A DNA stretch of 64,000 nucleotides from positions 1,426,001-1,490,000 of the forward strand of contig NZ_CP102486.1 in NCBI RefSeq assembly GCF_026261605.1, given 5' to 3'. Shown here piece by piece: positions 31,313-40,394 of this stretch (the first letter of the stretch is position 1; each line of letters begins with the position of its first letter). Under the pieces are notes generated by a model that was not told the DNA's origin, ran no database searches, and saw nothing but the letters and a program-made list of their open reading frames with translations. The position numbers were made by a program, and so were the translations under genes. This DNA comes from Dechloromonas sp. A34. GTDB taxonomy: Bacteria > Pseudomonadota > Gammaproteobacteria > Burkholderiales > Rhodocyclaceae.

Positions 31313-32244
31313 AATTCGCCGGTGCGGGCGGCGATCCGTTCGCTCAGTCTCGGATCCAGGCAGTCGTAGTGCTCGGCCGTGAAAGAATTGGTCAGCCAGG
31401 TGATCTGGCGCTTGGCCAGTTGGCGGGTCGCGAAAATGCCGCGGTCGCGCAATTCGCTGGGCGGCAGGGTGCCGTCCTGCGCTTCCCAGGTCTGCCGGTA
31501 GCCGACGCAGCGCATCGAGGGCAGGTTGAGGTTCAGCGTGTACTTGCGGCGCAGCATCCGCACTTCCTCGTCGAGACCAGCGGCCAGCATCTCGTCGAAG
31601 CGGCGGGCGATGCGTTCGTGCAGCACGGCGCGGTCGGACGGCAGCAGGCCGATCGACAGGAAATCGTAGGGCGGGCGCTGGCGTTCGCTTTCGGCCAGCA
31701 GTTCGGACATCGGGCGGCCGCTCAGGCGGTAGATTTCCAGGGCGCGTTGCAGGCGCTGGCTGTCGGTCGGATGCAGGCGGGCGGCGGTCGCCGGGTCGAC
31801 CGCGGCCAGCTTGGCGTGGATCGCCGGCCAGCCGGCGGCCGCGGCTTCGGCGTCGATCGCGGCGCGCAGCCCGGCATCGGCCTGCGGCAGATCGGCCAGG
31901 CCGTGGAGCAGGGCGCGGAAATACATCATCGTCCCGCCGACCAGCACCGGCACCTTGCCGGCCGCGCTGATCGCGGCCATCGTGGCCAAGGCGTCGGCGC
32001 GGAAACGGGCCGCGGAATAACTCTCTTCCGGCGAAATCAGGTCGATCAAGTGGTGCGGGTAACGGGCCAGCGTCGCGCGGTCCGGCTTGGCGGTGCCGAC
32101 ATCCATGTCGCGGAAAACCTGGGCCGAATCGACACTGATCAGTTCGACCGGCAACCGGTCGGCCAGCGCCATGGCCACGGCCGTCTTGCCCGAGGCGGTC
32201 GGGCCCATGATCAGTATGGCGGGAGGCTGGCGCGCGTCGTTCAT
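31300..32244 (-). CDS. miaA: tRNA dimethylallyltransferase
   Basis: 314 residues. P-loop GPTASGKTA, then [34 protein letters not shown] and [14 protein letters not shown], and the C-terminal KRQITWLTN. It puts the dimethylallyl group on A37 of tRNAs reading U-starting codons. The start at 32244 is used because earlier codons would run into the divergent zinc-ribbon promoter. It is about 8 kb from mutL, with which it is often paired. Confidence 0.96.
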   Translation of the reverse strand: MNDARQPPAILIMGPTASGKTAVAMALADRLPVELISVDSAQVFRDMDVGTAKPDRATLARYPHHLIDLISPEESYSAARFRADALATMAAISAAGKVPVLVGGTMMYFRALLHGLADLPQADAGLRAAIDAEAAAAGWPAIHAKLAAVDPATAARLHPTDSQRLQRALEIYRLSGRPMSELLAESERQRPPYDFLSIGLLPSDRAVLHERIARRFDEMLAAGLDEEVRMLRRKYTLNLNLPSMRCVGYRQTWEAQDGTLPPSELRDRGIFATRQLAKRQITWLTNSFTAEHYDCLDPRLSERIAARTGEFLAA

Positions 32245-32315
32245 GGCGGCGAATGCTATCACGCTCGCCGACACAGCCTCCGGCCTATAATCGGCAAATC
32301 CGAGGGAGGTCTTCC

Positions 32316-32549
32316 ATGTCGCTAGTTCCCTGCCGCGCCTGCGGTCATCAAGTCGATACCTCAGCCATGGCCTGTCCGGGCTGCGGTGCCACCAATCCCG
32401 GGCGCAAGATGAGCCGCCAGCAATCCGACCTGATCGCGTTGCTGATCCAGCTCGTGGTCGGTACCGCCCTGGTCGTCGGCATCGCTTCCTGGGCCTGGCA
32501 GACGGTCGGGCCGATGGTCAAGAGTCAGTTGGCCAAGCCGATCCAGTAA
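32316..32549 (+). CDS. Small zinc-ribbon membrane protein
   Basis: 77 residues. An N-terminal zinc ribbon with CRAC-x11-CPGC spacing (residues 6-23), a basic linker and one membrane segment (about 43-62). Function unknown. The ribosome site GAGGGAGG stands 8 bases before the ATG, and a TATAAT hexamer (32286-32291) 25 bases upstream is a likely -10. Confidence 0.82.
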   Translation: MSLVPCRACGHQVDTSAMACPGCGATNPGRKMSRQQSDLIALLIQLVVGTALVVGIASWAWQTVGPMVKSQLAKPIQ

Positions 32550-32696
32550 TCGGCCAGGTGGGCCAGGCGCGATCAGTCTGCGGGCATGAAAAAATAAAGG
32601 GGGCATAATGGGACTCCGTGTCGCGTTGTCGTGCCGTCTTTCCTGCCCGGCAAGCTCATTGCTATGCACGCTTTCCATTTCCGGGAGATTCCCCTC

Positions 32697-33305
32697 ATGA
32701 AATTTCGCCTGTTAGCCCTTCTCTCCCTGATTGTCACGCTGCTCTCCGGTTGCGGCTACAACCAGGTTCAAATCAACGACGAGGCGGTCACCGCCGCCTG
32801 GTCTGAGGTCCTCAACCAGTACAAGCGGCGGGCCGATCTGGTGCCCAACCTGGTCGCCATCGTCCAGGGCTATGCCGCCCACGAAAAAGAGGTCCTGACC
32901 CGGGTCACCGAGGCCCGGGCCGGCGTCGGCAGCCTCAAGGCAACGCCCGAGCTGGTCAATGATCCGGCCGCCTTCGCCAAATTCCAGCAGGCGCAGAGCG
33001 AACTGTCGAGCGCCCTGGGCCGCTTGCTGGTAGTCAGCGAAAACTATCCGCAACTCAAGGCCGATGCCAATTTCCGCGATCTGCAGGCGCAGGTCGAAGG
33101 CACCGAAAACCGCATCACCGTCGCCCGCAACCGCTACATCAAGGCGGTGCAGGACTACAACGTCTCGGTCCGCACCTTCCCCAACAACCTGACGGCGATG
33201 GTGATGGGCTGGAAGGCCAAGGCCAATTTCACGGTCGAGGACGAGAAGGCGATCAGCACGGCGCCCAAGATCGATTTCAACGCGCCGCAGCCGGCCGCGA
33301 AGTAG
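32697..33305 (+). CDS. LemA family lipoprotein
   Basis: 202 residues. Signal peptide with lipobox LLSGC (Cys near residue 18) and the LemA helical domain (NQYKRRADLVPNLVAIVQGY; SENYPQLKADANFRDLQ; RNRYIKAVQDYNVSVRTFP). The role is not settled; LemA genes usually precede TPM-domain genes, as here. It starts at 32697, close to the next gene (gap 7 bases). Confidence 0.93.
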   Translation: MKFRLLALLSLIVTLLSGCGYNQVQINDEAVTAAWSEVLNQYKRRADLVPNLVAIVQGYAAHEKEVLTRVTEARAGVGSLKATPELVNDPAAFAKFQQAQSELSSALGRLLVVSENYPQLKADANFRDLQAQVEGTENRITVARNRYIKAVQDYNVSVRTFPNNLTAMVMGWKAKANFTVEDEKAISTAPKIDFNAPQPAAK

Positions 33306-33312
33306 CCCTGAG

Positions 33313-34212
33313 ATGATCCACCTGGCCGCTCGCCTGGCGCTGCTCTGGTTTTGCCTGCTCGGCGGGCTGGCCTGGGCTGCAGCGGGCAGCGAGGCGGCGG
33401 CTCCGGTGGCCATTCCGCCGCTGACGGCGCGAGTTACCGACCTGACCGCGACGCTGAGCGCCGAGCAAAAGGCCGGCCTGGAACAGCGCCTGGCCGATCT
33501 CGAAGCACGCCAGGGGGCGCAGGTGGTGGTGCTGCTGCTCCCGAGCACGCAGCCGGAAACCATCGAGCAGTTCGGCATCCGCCTGTTCGACGCCTGGAAG
33601 GTCGGGCGCAAGGGCATCGACGACGGCGTCCTGCTCATCGTCGCCAAGGACGACCGGCGCCTGCGCATCGAGGTCGGCTACGGCCTCGAAGGCGCCCTCA
33701 ACGACGCCACGGCCAAACGCATCATCGCCGAGGTCATGACGCCCTTGTTCAAGGCCGGCGATATTTCCGGCGGAGTCAGCGCTGGGGTGGACGCCATTCT
33801 GAAAGTGGTGGCCGGCGAGGCGCTGCCCGAACCGGCGGCCAGGGATGACGGCCTGACCAAAGGCGGCGGGCAGTGGAAGCTCGGTGACCTGCCCGAAGCG
33901 GTGATTTTCGGCCTGCTGTTCGCCCTGGTTGTCGGCGGCACCGTCCTCCGCCACCTGTTCGGTAATCTGCTGGGCAGCGCCGTCGCCGGCGGGGTTGCTG
34001 GCGGCCTCGGCTGGCTGGTCGTCGGCGGCGTGCTGGGCATCGTTGGCGGGGCGCTGCTCGGCATTTTTCTCGCCGTGTTCGGCCTCGATATCCTGCTCAG
34101 TGGGCTGTTCAGCGGCGGCTCGCGCGGAGGTTCCGGAGGTGGGTCGGGCGGCGGCGGCTTCAGTGGCGGTGGTGGTTCGGGTGGTGGCGGTGGCGCCTCG
34201 GGGAGCTGGTAG
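33313..34212 (+). CDS. TPM-domain membrane protein (YgcG family)
   Basis: 299 residues: signal peptide (about 1-24), TPM domain (about 35-165; VTDLTATLSAEQKAGLEQRL and GIDDGVLLIVAKDDRRLRIEVG), hydrophobic region (about 195-260) and a Gly/Ser-rich tail (SGGGSGGGGFSGGGG). TPM proteins are anchored with the domain outside the cytoplasm. The tail is coded by a GGC/GGT-rich stretch. Middle gene of the LemA-TPM-TPM operon. Confidence 0.93.
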   Translation: MIHLAARLALLWFCLLGGLAWAAAGSEAAAPVAIPPLTARVTDLTATLSAEQKAGLEQRLADLEARQGAQVVVLLLPSTQPETIEQFGIRLFDAWKVGRKGIDDGVLLIVAKDDRRLRIEVGYGLEGALNDATAKRIIAEVMTPLFKAGDISGGVSAGVDAILKVVAGEALPEPAARDDGLTKGGGQWKLGDLPEAVIFGLLFALVVGGTVLRHLFGNLLGSAVAGGVAGGLGWLVVGGVLGIVGGALLGIFLAVFGLDILLSGLFSGGSRGGSGGGSGGGGFSGGGGSGGGGGASGSW

Positions 34213-34710
34213 ATGAAGCTTGGACGCGTATTGAAACATTGGCTGGTGCCGCCCTGGCTGGCGGCCCGCCGCTTTGGCCCGGCCCTGTCGGCGGAAATCG
34301 GCGCTGCCGTCGAAATCGCCGAGGCGACCCAGCGCGGCGAAATCCGCTTTGTCGTCGAAGGCCCCTTGCCCTTCGCCGTTCTCTGGCAAGAGCGCACAGC
34401 CCGCCAGCGGGCGGCCGACCTGTTCGGCCGGCTGGGGGTCTGGGATACCGAAGAAAACTGCGGCGTCCTGATCTACGTCCAGCTCGTCGACCGGCGCGTC
34501 GAGATCCTCGCCGACCGCGGGATTGCGGCAAAAGTGCCGCAGGCCGAGTGGGATGCCATCTGCCGCCACATGGAAGCCGCTTTCACCGCCGGCGACTACC
34601 GGGGCGGAGCCTTGGCCGCCATCCGCCGGGCCGGCGAATTGCTGACCGCGCATTTCCCGGCCGGGACGACCAATCCCGACGAATTGCCAAATCAGCCGAT
34701 GGTGATTTGA
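34213..34710 (+). CDS. Second TPM-domain protein
   Basis: 165 residues, with the same TPM fold (EIAEATQRGEIRFVVEG; GVLIYVQLVDRRVEILADRG) but no signal peptide and no clear membrane segment. It directly follows the stop of the first TPM gene (TAG then ATG). Function unknown; probably works with the LemA and TPM partners. Confidence 0.92.
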   Translation: MKLGRVLKHWLVPPWLAARRFGPALSAEIGAAVEIAEATQRGEIRFVVEGPLPFAVLWQERTARQRAADLFGRLGVWDTEENCGVLIYVQLVDRRVEILADRGIAAKVPQAEWDAICRHMEAAFTAGDYRGGALAAIRRAGELLTAHFPAGTTNPDELPNQPMVI

Positions 34711-34747
34711 TTCCTGCGTCGAGCGTCTCCGGCAGCCCTCGCAAGTG

Positions 34748-35635
34748 CTAGTTCAGCGAAACCAGGACATCGCACTGTGATTCGGTCAGCACGTGGCGGG
34801 TGACACTGCCGATCAGAAGTTCTTCGAGCGCGCTTTCGCCGTGCTTGCCGATGACAATCAGATCGCAGTCCAGTTCCTGTTCCTGCTCGATGATGTGCTG
34901 TGAAGGATCGCCCAGGATGAGCTTCAGGCTGACTTTGCCGGCATCGACGCCGATGCCGGCGCGCAGTTCGGTCAGCTTCTGCATTGCTTCGGCGCGCGCG
35001 GCAATCTGGTAGTGCGTGATCGCGGCATCGTCGACCCCGGCATACCGCAGTTTTCCTTCGAAGGGCATCACGGTGGCATGCAGCAGCACGATCTCGGCTT
35101 CGCCGGCAATGGCGCATGCGGCACTGATTGCACCGCGTGACGATGGCGAGAAGTCGACCGGCACCAGCAGCCTCCGGTAGGGTACGTGGGCGGCCTGCTT
35201 GACCACCAACAGCGAATGCGAACTCTGGCTGATCATTCGCTCGGCTGTCGAGCCGAGCAGCAGATGGCGCATGAAACTCGCACCGCGCGCGCCGAGGATG
35301 AGCAGATCGGCGGCCATGGCGTCGGCCAGGTTGGCGATTTCGTCGAGCAGGGGGCCGGTTACGACATGGCTGCCGGCGGCGACGCCATGTTGCTCCAGCA
35401 AGGTCGCGGCCAGATGATGCAGTTCGTCCCGGCAGTTATCGATCACGCGTTGTTCGACCTCGGGTGGCAACTCGGCAACCAGATGGCGGAGCTTTTCGAG
35501 CGGTGCCAGCGAGGCGACATGGATCAGGTTGAGGGTAGCCCCGCTCGCCTTGGCGACGATGGCGGCCCGTTCGGCGGCGTGGCGTGCCGGGGCGGAGAGG
35601 TCGGTAGCGGCAAGCAGGCGACTCAATTTGGCCAT
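34748..35635 (-). CDS. Universal stress protein with two Usp domains
   Basis: 295 residues; two Usp domains in tandem (about 1-145 and 150-295). Each carries the ATP-binding pattern G-2x-G-9x-G-S: GARGASFMRHLLLGST in the first and GKHGESALEELLIGSV in the second. They likely bind ATP and act in stress survival. 38 bases downstream of a Kef-type antiporter on the same strand, perhaps in one operon. Confidence 0.93.
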   Translation of the reverse strand: MAKLSRLLAATDLSAPARHAAERAAIVAKASGATLNLIHVASLAPLEKLRHLVAELPPEVEQRVIDNCRDELHHLAATLLEQHGVAAGSHVVTGPLLDEIANLADAMAADLLILGARGASFMRHLLLGSTAERMISQSSHSLLVVKQAAHVPYRRLLVPVDFSPSSRGAISAACAIAGEAEIVLLHATVMPFEGKLRYAGVDDAAITHYQIAARAEAMQKLTELRAGIGVDAGKVSLKLILGDPSQHIIEQEQELDCDLIVIGKHGESALEELLIGSVTRHVLTESQCDVLVSLN

Positions 35636-35673
35636 GGGCGGATTCCTTTTGGCTTGGCTGGCGCAGGTTGGTG

Positions 35674-37383
35674 TCAGGTATTTCCTGTCGAGGCATGCGG
35701 CGCGAAGCGTTGCTGGACATGATGGATCATGCCGCGGGCAAGTTCCTCCTCGCCATAGAAAACTGTGCCGATCCCCTCCTTGCGCAGCAGCGCCGACTCA
35801 TCCTCGCTATGAGTGCGCAGCACGATCTCGATGGCGGGATTCAGGGTTCGGGCGATCTCGGCCATCTGGCGCAGGTTCAGGGCATCCGGTGTGGCGATGA
35901 CGAGCATGGCGGCATGGGCGATATGGGCCTGGATTAGCACCTCCGGCTCGGCAGCATTGCCGGAGACGGCTGCGGTGCCCTGGCGGCGCAGGGCTTCGAC
36001 CCGTTCCCGGTTCTGCTCGACGACGACATAGGGAGTGCCCTGCGCTTGCAGGCTTTCGGCAATGCGCTGGCCGACCCGGCCATAGCCGACCAACACGACC
36101 TGGCCTTCGAGGTATTTGCGCTCGGTGCTCATCGGCAACTGGGCGTAGGGGTCTTCCCGGCGCTCGAGGTCGCGGGCCAGGTCCGAATGTGCCAGCGCCC
36201 ACTTCCGGATCGGCTCGACAGCGGCGAAAACGAAGGGGTTGAGGGCGATCGAGATCAGCGCGCCGGCCAGCACCAGGCTCATGCCCTGGGCCGAGAACAG
36301 ACCGAGCGTCATGCCGAGGCCGGCCAGGATGAACGAGAATTCGCCGATCTGGGCCAGGCTGGCGGCCACGGTCAGCGCCGTGTTGAGCGGGTAGCGCAAG
36401 GCGATAACCAGCATCAGGGCGGCGATCGACTTGCCGATGATGATGATGGCAACCACCGCCAGGACCTGCCACGGCTGTTCGACCAGGATCGCCGGATCGA
36501 ACAGCATGCCGACCGCGACGAAGAAAAGTACCGAAAAGGCGTCGCGCAGCGGCAGCGACTCCTCGGCCGCACGGTGGCTGAATTCCGAATTGCGCATCAC
36601 TGTGCCGGCGAAGAACGCGCCCAGCGCGAACGAGACGCTGAACAACTGGGCGGCGCCGTAGGCGATGCCGATCGCGGCGGCGATCACTGCCAACGTGAAC
36701 AGCTCGCGCGAGCCGGTCCGAGCGACCTGCCAGAGCAGCCAGGGCAGGGCGCGGCGGCCGACGATCAGCATCAGGGCGATGAAAGCGGCGACTTCGAGCA
36801 GGGTTCGGCCGATGCTCTGCCAGAGAGGAGTCGTCGCTTCGGCGCCGCTACTGCCTCCCAGCACGCCGGCCAGCGGCGGCAGCAGGACGAGAATCAGCAC
36901 CGTCGCCAGATCTTCGACGACCAGCCAGCCGACGGCGATCCGCCCATTCATGCTGTCCAGGATGCCGCGCGCCTCGAGCGCCTTGAGCAGGACCACGGTG
37001 CTGGCGCAGGACAGCGAGAGGCCGAAAATCAGGGACATGCCGGGCGTCCACCCCCACCACCAGCCGAAGCCGTAGCCGAGCGCGGTGGCCAGCGTCATCT
37101 GTACCACGGCGCCGGGCAGGGCGACGCGTTTGACCGACAGCAGGTCGTCGATCGAGAAGTGCAGGCCGACCCCGAACATCAGCAGCATGACGCCGATTTC
37201 CGAGAGCTGGGAGGCCGTCGCGATGTCGGCGACGAAACCCGGTGTGGCCGGGCCGATGGCGATGCCGGCGAACAGGTAGCCGACCAGGGCGGGTAATTTC
37301 AGGCGTTCGGCGAGGAAGCCGAAGATCAGTGCGAAGCCGAAGGCGGCGGCGAAGGTTGTGATCAGGGAAACGTCGTGTTCCAT
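35674..37383 (-). CDS. Kef/YbaL-type monovalent cation:proton antiporter
   Basis: 569 residues. An N-terminal CPA2 exchanger domain with about 12-13 membrane segments (GYLFAGIAIGPATPGFVADI; GLSLSCASTVVLLKALE) and a cytoplasmic TrkA-N Rossmann domain (about 420-540; QVVLVGYGRVGQRIAESL). Members move K+ or Na+ against protons and respond to nucleotides. A usp gene follows. Closest to YbaL; no KefF-like partner is seen. Confidence 0.92.
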   Translation of the reverse strand: MEHDVSLITTFAAAFGFALIFGFLAERLKLPALVGYLFAGIAIGPATPGFVADIATASQLSEIGVMLLMFGVGLHFSIDDLLSVKRVALPGAVVQMTLATALGYGFGWWWGWTPGMSLIFGLSLSCASTVVLLKALEARGILDSMNGRIAVGWLVVEDLATVLILVLLPPLAGVLGGSSGAEATTPLWQSIGRTLLEVAAFIALMLIVGRRALPWLLWQVARTGSRELFTLAVIAAAIGIAYGAAQLFSVSFALGAFFAGTVMRNSEFSHRAAEESLPLRDAFSVLFFVAVGMLFDPAILVEQPWQVLAVVAIIIIGKSIAALMLVIALRYPLNTALTVAASLAQIGEFSFILAGLGMTLGLFSAQGMSLVLAGALISIALNPFVFAAVEPIRKWALAHSDLARDLERREDPYAQLPMSTERKYLEGQVVLVGYGRVGQRIAESLQAQGTPYVVVEQNRERVEALRRQGTAAVSGNAAEPEVLIQAHIAHAAMLVIATPDALNLRQMAEIARTLNPAIEIVLRTHSEDESALLRKEGIGTVFYGEEELARGMIHHVQQRFAPHASTGNT

Positions 37384-37639
37384 TCAGGGACCAATTGTCG
37401 AGGCGCGGCGCTAGGCGCAGGTTCAGGCTGGCAAGCCTGGTGTTTGAATGCGGCGTGCGTCCGGCGTTCAACGAAACTGCCGCCCAAGCCGGGAAAATGA
37501 CAGCCGACGGCGGCTGTGCCGTGGGAATTCTCCCATGGATGGTGGGCGCTCGCCCCCTGTTCCGGGGAAAAAACGGGATAATGGTCCGAACGTCAGACCC
37601 GATCGCCGGACATAACTAACTGAATATATTGGAGACAGT

Positions 37640-38797
37640 ATGACGACCGATTCGCTATTCCGCCGCGCGCATACGCGTGCCGTCGACGCGCGTCAGGCAG
37701 CGCGCGAATTTCACGCCGGCGTCAGCCAGCCCGACATGGCCATGGTCATCTTCTTTTGCTCCAGCGAATACGACCTCGAAGCACTGGGCGACGAATTGAA
37801 TCGCCTGTTCGGCGACGTACCGCTGCTCGGCTGCACCACGGCGGGCGAAATCGGTCCCGGCGGCTATTGCGGCCATAGTCTCTCCGGCGTCAGTTTTCCT
37901 GCGGCCGCCTGCGTCGTTGCCGCCGACCGCTTTCCGCTACTGCAGCAATTCAAGTTTTCCGCAGGGCAAACCTTTGCCAAGAATCTTTTGCAGAGTCTGG
38001 AAAGCCGTTCGCCAGAGGTGTCGACGAGCAATACCTTTGCTTTCCTGCTGATCGACGGTCTGTCGGTGCGCGAAGAACCGGTGGTCTACACCTTGCAGTC
38101 GGTCCTCGGCAACATCCCGCTCTGCGGCGGTTCGGCCGGTGACGACCGCAAGTTCGCCAGTACCTGGATCTTCCACGAGGGGGCTTTCCACACCGATAGC
38201 ACCCTGCTGATCCTGGTCAGCACGCCGCTACCCTTCCGGGTCTTCAAAACGCAGCATTTCGTCAGCGAAAAGGAGCGCCTGGTCGTCACCGAGGCCGATG
38301 CGACGAACCGTGTCGTCAAGGAAATCAATGGTCTCCCGGCCGCCGAGGAGTACGCCCGCGTGCTCGGCGTTACGGTCGCCGAACTGACGCCGGATCGCTA
38401 TTCGGAAACCCCGATCGTTGTCGTCATCGACGGCACCGACTATGTGCGTTCGGTCCAGAAGGTCAATCCCGACGGCAGCCTGACCTTCTTCTGTGCCATC
38501 GAGGACGGCCTGGTCCTGCGCGTGGCGCGTGGCGCGGATATCGTTTCCAACCTCGAGCAGGCCTTCGGGCACATCCAGGAAGAGATTGGACCGCTTCAAC
38601 TGTGCATCGGCTGCGATTGCATCCTGCGCAATCTGGAGCTCGCCCGGAAACATCTGACCGAGCAGACGGCCGACCTCTTCGACCGCAACAATACGATTGG
38701 CTTCAGTACCTACGGCGAGCAGTACGGCGGTGTCCACGTCAACCAGACATTTACCGGTATCGCGATCGGCACCCCGCTCGAGAAGATCGATGGCTGA
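37640..38797 (+). CDS. FIST-domain sensory protein
   Basis: 385 residues, cytoplasmic. FIST N (about 25-220; LNRLFGDVPLLGCTTAGEIG and SFPAAACVVAADRFPLL) and FIST C (about 225-375; NRVVKEINGLPAAEEYARVL; LCIGCDCILRN). FIST domains are thought to bind small ligands such as amino acids. The ribosome site TTGGAGACAGT precedes the ATG. It overlaps the next histidine kinase gene by 8 bases, so the two probably form a sensor pair. Confidence 0.92.
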   Translation: MTTDSLFRRAHTRAVDARQAAREFHAGVSQPDMAMVIFFCSSEYDLEALGDELNRLFGDVPLLGCTTAGEIGPGGYCGHSLSGVSFPAAACVVAADRFPLLQQFKFSAGQTFAKNLLQSLESRSPEVSTSNTFAFLLIDGLSVREEPVVYTLQSVLGNIPLCGGSAGDDRKFASTWIFHEGAFHTDSTLLILVSTPLPFRVFKTQHFVSEKERLVVTEADATNRVVKEINGLPAAEEYARVLGVTVAELTPDRYSETPIVVVIDGTDYVRSVQKVNPDGSLTFFCAIEDGLVLRVARGADIVSNLEQAFGHIQEEIGPLQLCIGCDCILRNLELARKHLTEQTADLFDRNNTIGFSTYGEQYGGVHVNQTFTGIAIGTPLEKIDG

Positions 38798-39893
38798 ACC
38801 CGCCGGCGCCCCTCCCGTGCCCGAGACGGCGGCACTGCAAGCCGAGGTGACCCGTCTCAACAAGATGGTCAACGCGCTGATGAACCGGGCCGAGCGTGAC
38901 ATGGGGGCCAAAGGTTCCTCCTTCACAATTTTCCAGAATGCCGTCACCCTGGAAAACCAGGTTCGCGAACGGACGCAGGCGCTGGAAATGGCCCTGCACG
39001 AGAATGAACGGATCAACCGCGCCTTGCAGCGCGAAAAGGAAGCGCAGCGCGCCCTGATCCAGAAGCTGGAAGAGGCGCACAACCAGTTGCTGCAGTCCGA
39101 GAAGCTCGCCTCGATCGGCCAGTTGGCGGCCGGCGTGGCCCACGAAATCAACAACCCGATCGGCTTCGTCAATTCCAACCTGGGCACGCTGAAATCCTAT
39201 GTCGGCCAGTTGCTGGTCGCGATCGACGAGATGACGGCCGGCATCGAGCCGCTGCTCGCCGATCAGCCGCTGGTCCGTAGCCGGTTTGCAGAGATCGCTC
39301 GCAAAGCCGATCTCGAATTCCTGCGCGAAGATATCTGCAACCTGATTGCCGAGTCGATCGACGGCACGGCGCGGGTGCGCCGGATCGTCCAGGACCTGCG
39401 CGACTTTTCGCGAACCGGTGAAATAGCCATGGAATGGGTCGATCTCCATGCCGGCCTGGAGAGCACGCTCAATGTCGTGGCCAACGAAATCAAGTACAAG
39501 GCCGAGGTCGTCCGCGAATATGGCACCCTGCCGTTGGTCGAGTGCCGGCCGTCGCAGATCAACCAGGTTTTCATGAACCTGCTGGTCAATGCCGCTCAGG
39601 CCATTACGGGCAATGGCCGGATTACGCTGAAATCCGGCTGTGTCGGCGATCAGGTATGGGTTGCGGTCAGCGATACCGGCGCCGGTATCCCGTCGGAACT
39701 GATGGTCCGCATTTTCGATCCCTTTTTTACCACCAAGCCGGTCGGCAAGGGCACCGGGCTCGGTTTGTCGGTTTCCTACGGCATTGCCGAAAAGCACGGC
39801 GGGCGGATCGAAGTCGCCAGCCAGCTCGGGCAGGGCAGCACCTTCACCCTCTGGCTGCCGATTCGCCAGGCCACGAGTGTAACGGCGGCCTGA
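38790..39893 (+). CDS. Cytoplasmic histidine kinase paired with FIST protein
   Basis: 367 residues, no membrane segment. A long coiled coil (about 15-115; RERTQALEMALHENERINRAL) leads to the HisKA motif GVAHEINNPIGFVNSNL (phosphorylated His about 118) and a HATPase_c domain with NLLVNAAQAI, DTGAGIP, and GKGTGLGLSVSYGI. It has no receiver domain and no response regulator lies next to it. The FIST protein encoded just upstream likely gives the input. Confidence 0.92.
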   Translation: MAEPAGAPPVPETAALQAEVTRLNKMVNALMNRAERDMGAKGSSFTIFQNAVTLENQVRERTQALEMALHENERINRALQREKEAQRALIQKLEEAHNQLLQSEKLASIGQLAAGVAHEINNPIGFVNSNLGTLKSYVGQLLVAIDEMTAGIEPLLADQPLVRSRFAEIARKADLEFLREDICNLIAESIDGTARVRRIVQDLRDFSRTGEIAMEWVDLHAGLESTLNVVANEIKYKAEVVREYGTLPLVECRPSQINQVFMNLLVNAAQAITGNGRITLKSGCVGDQVWVAVSDTGAGIPSELMVRIFDPFFTTKPVGKGTGLGLSVSYGIAEKHGGRIEVASQLGQGSTFTLWLPIRQATSVTAA

Positions 39894-39942
39894 CGGGGCG
39901 CCGATTGCCGGCAGGCGCTGGCAGGATGACGATCGTTAGCGC

Positions 39943-40344
39943 TTAGTTTAAAAAGGTCCGCACCAGACCGTAGGCGGTCGCAATGCCGATGGCGACCATG
40001 GCCGCCAGCATCCAGCGCAGGCGCACCCGCATGGCCTCCGCCTGTGCAATGAGCAGCGCATTCTGCTCGGCGAGCGCCTTGATCAGCTCGGAGGATGCCA
40101 GCAGCTGATTGTGCAGATCGGCCATCGCCGCCTCGATTGCCCCGATCTGCGCATGTAACGACGCAAGCGTTTGGGTTTCGGGCGAGTGGCCCGGGTTTCC
40201 AGGCGAAGTTTCGATGTCCTGCGCTGACGACTTGCGGCCGATTGTGTTCCAGAGCTTCTTCGCCCCATCGGCCACTTTGGGGGCATTGCTGATGACATCG
40301 GACCAGGGAACACTCTGTAATACCGTAAGCCAGGGGATGGACAT
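39943..40344 (-). CDS. Hypothetical protein with C-terminal membrane anchor
   Basis: 133 residues: a helical N-terminal part, a central coiled coil (about 62-100; AQIGAIEAAMADLHNQLLAS) and one membrane segment at the C-terminus (about 110-128). I cannot name a family. It looks like a tail-anchored coiled-coil protein. Located between the FIST kinase (convergent) and mutL. Confidence 0.7.
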   Translation of the reverse strand: MSIPWLTVLQSVPWSDVISNAPKVADGAKKLWNTIGRKSSAQDIETSPGNPGHSPETQTLASLHAQIGAIEAAMADLHNQLLASSELIKALAEQNALLIAQAEAMRVRLRWMLAAMVAIGIATAYGLVRTFLN

Positions 40345-40394
40345 GGGGAGCCTTTCTGAATGGTTTTGAAGTCTGCTTCAGCCGTGCCCTTGGT

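Noticed and set aside
34130..34205. Direct GGC/GGT repeats
   Set aside because: They encode the Gly/Ser-rich tail of the TPM protein and are not a separate repeat element.
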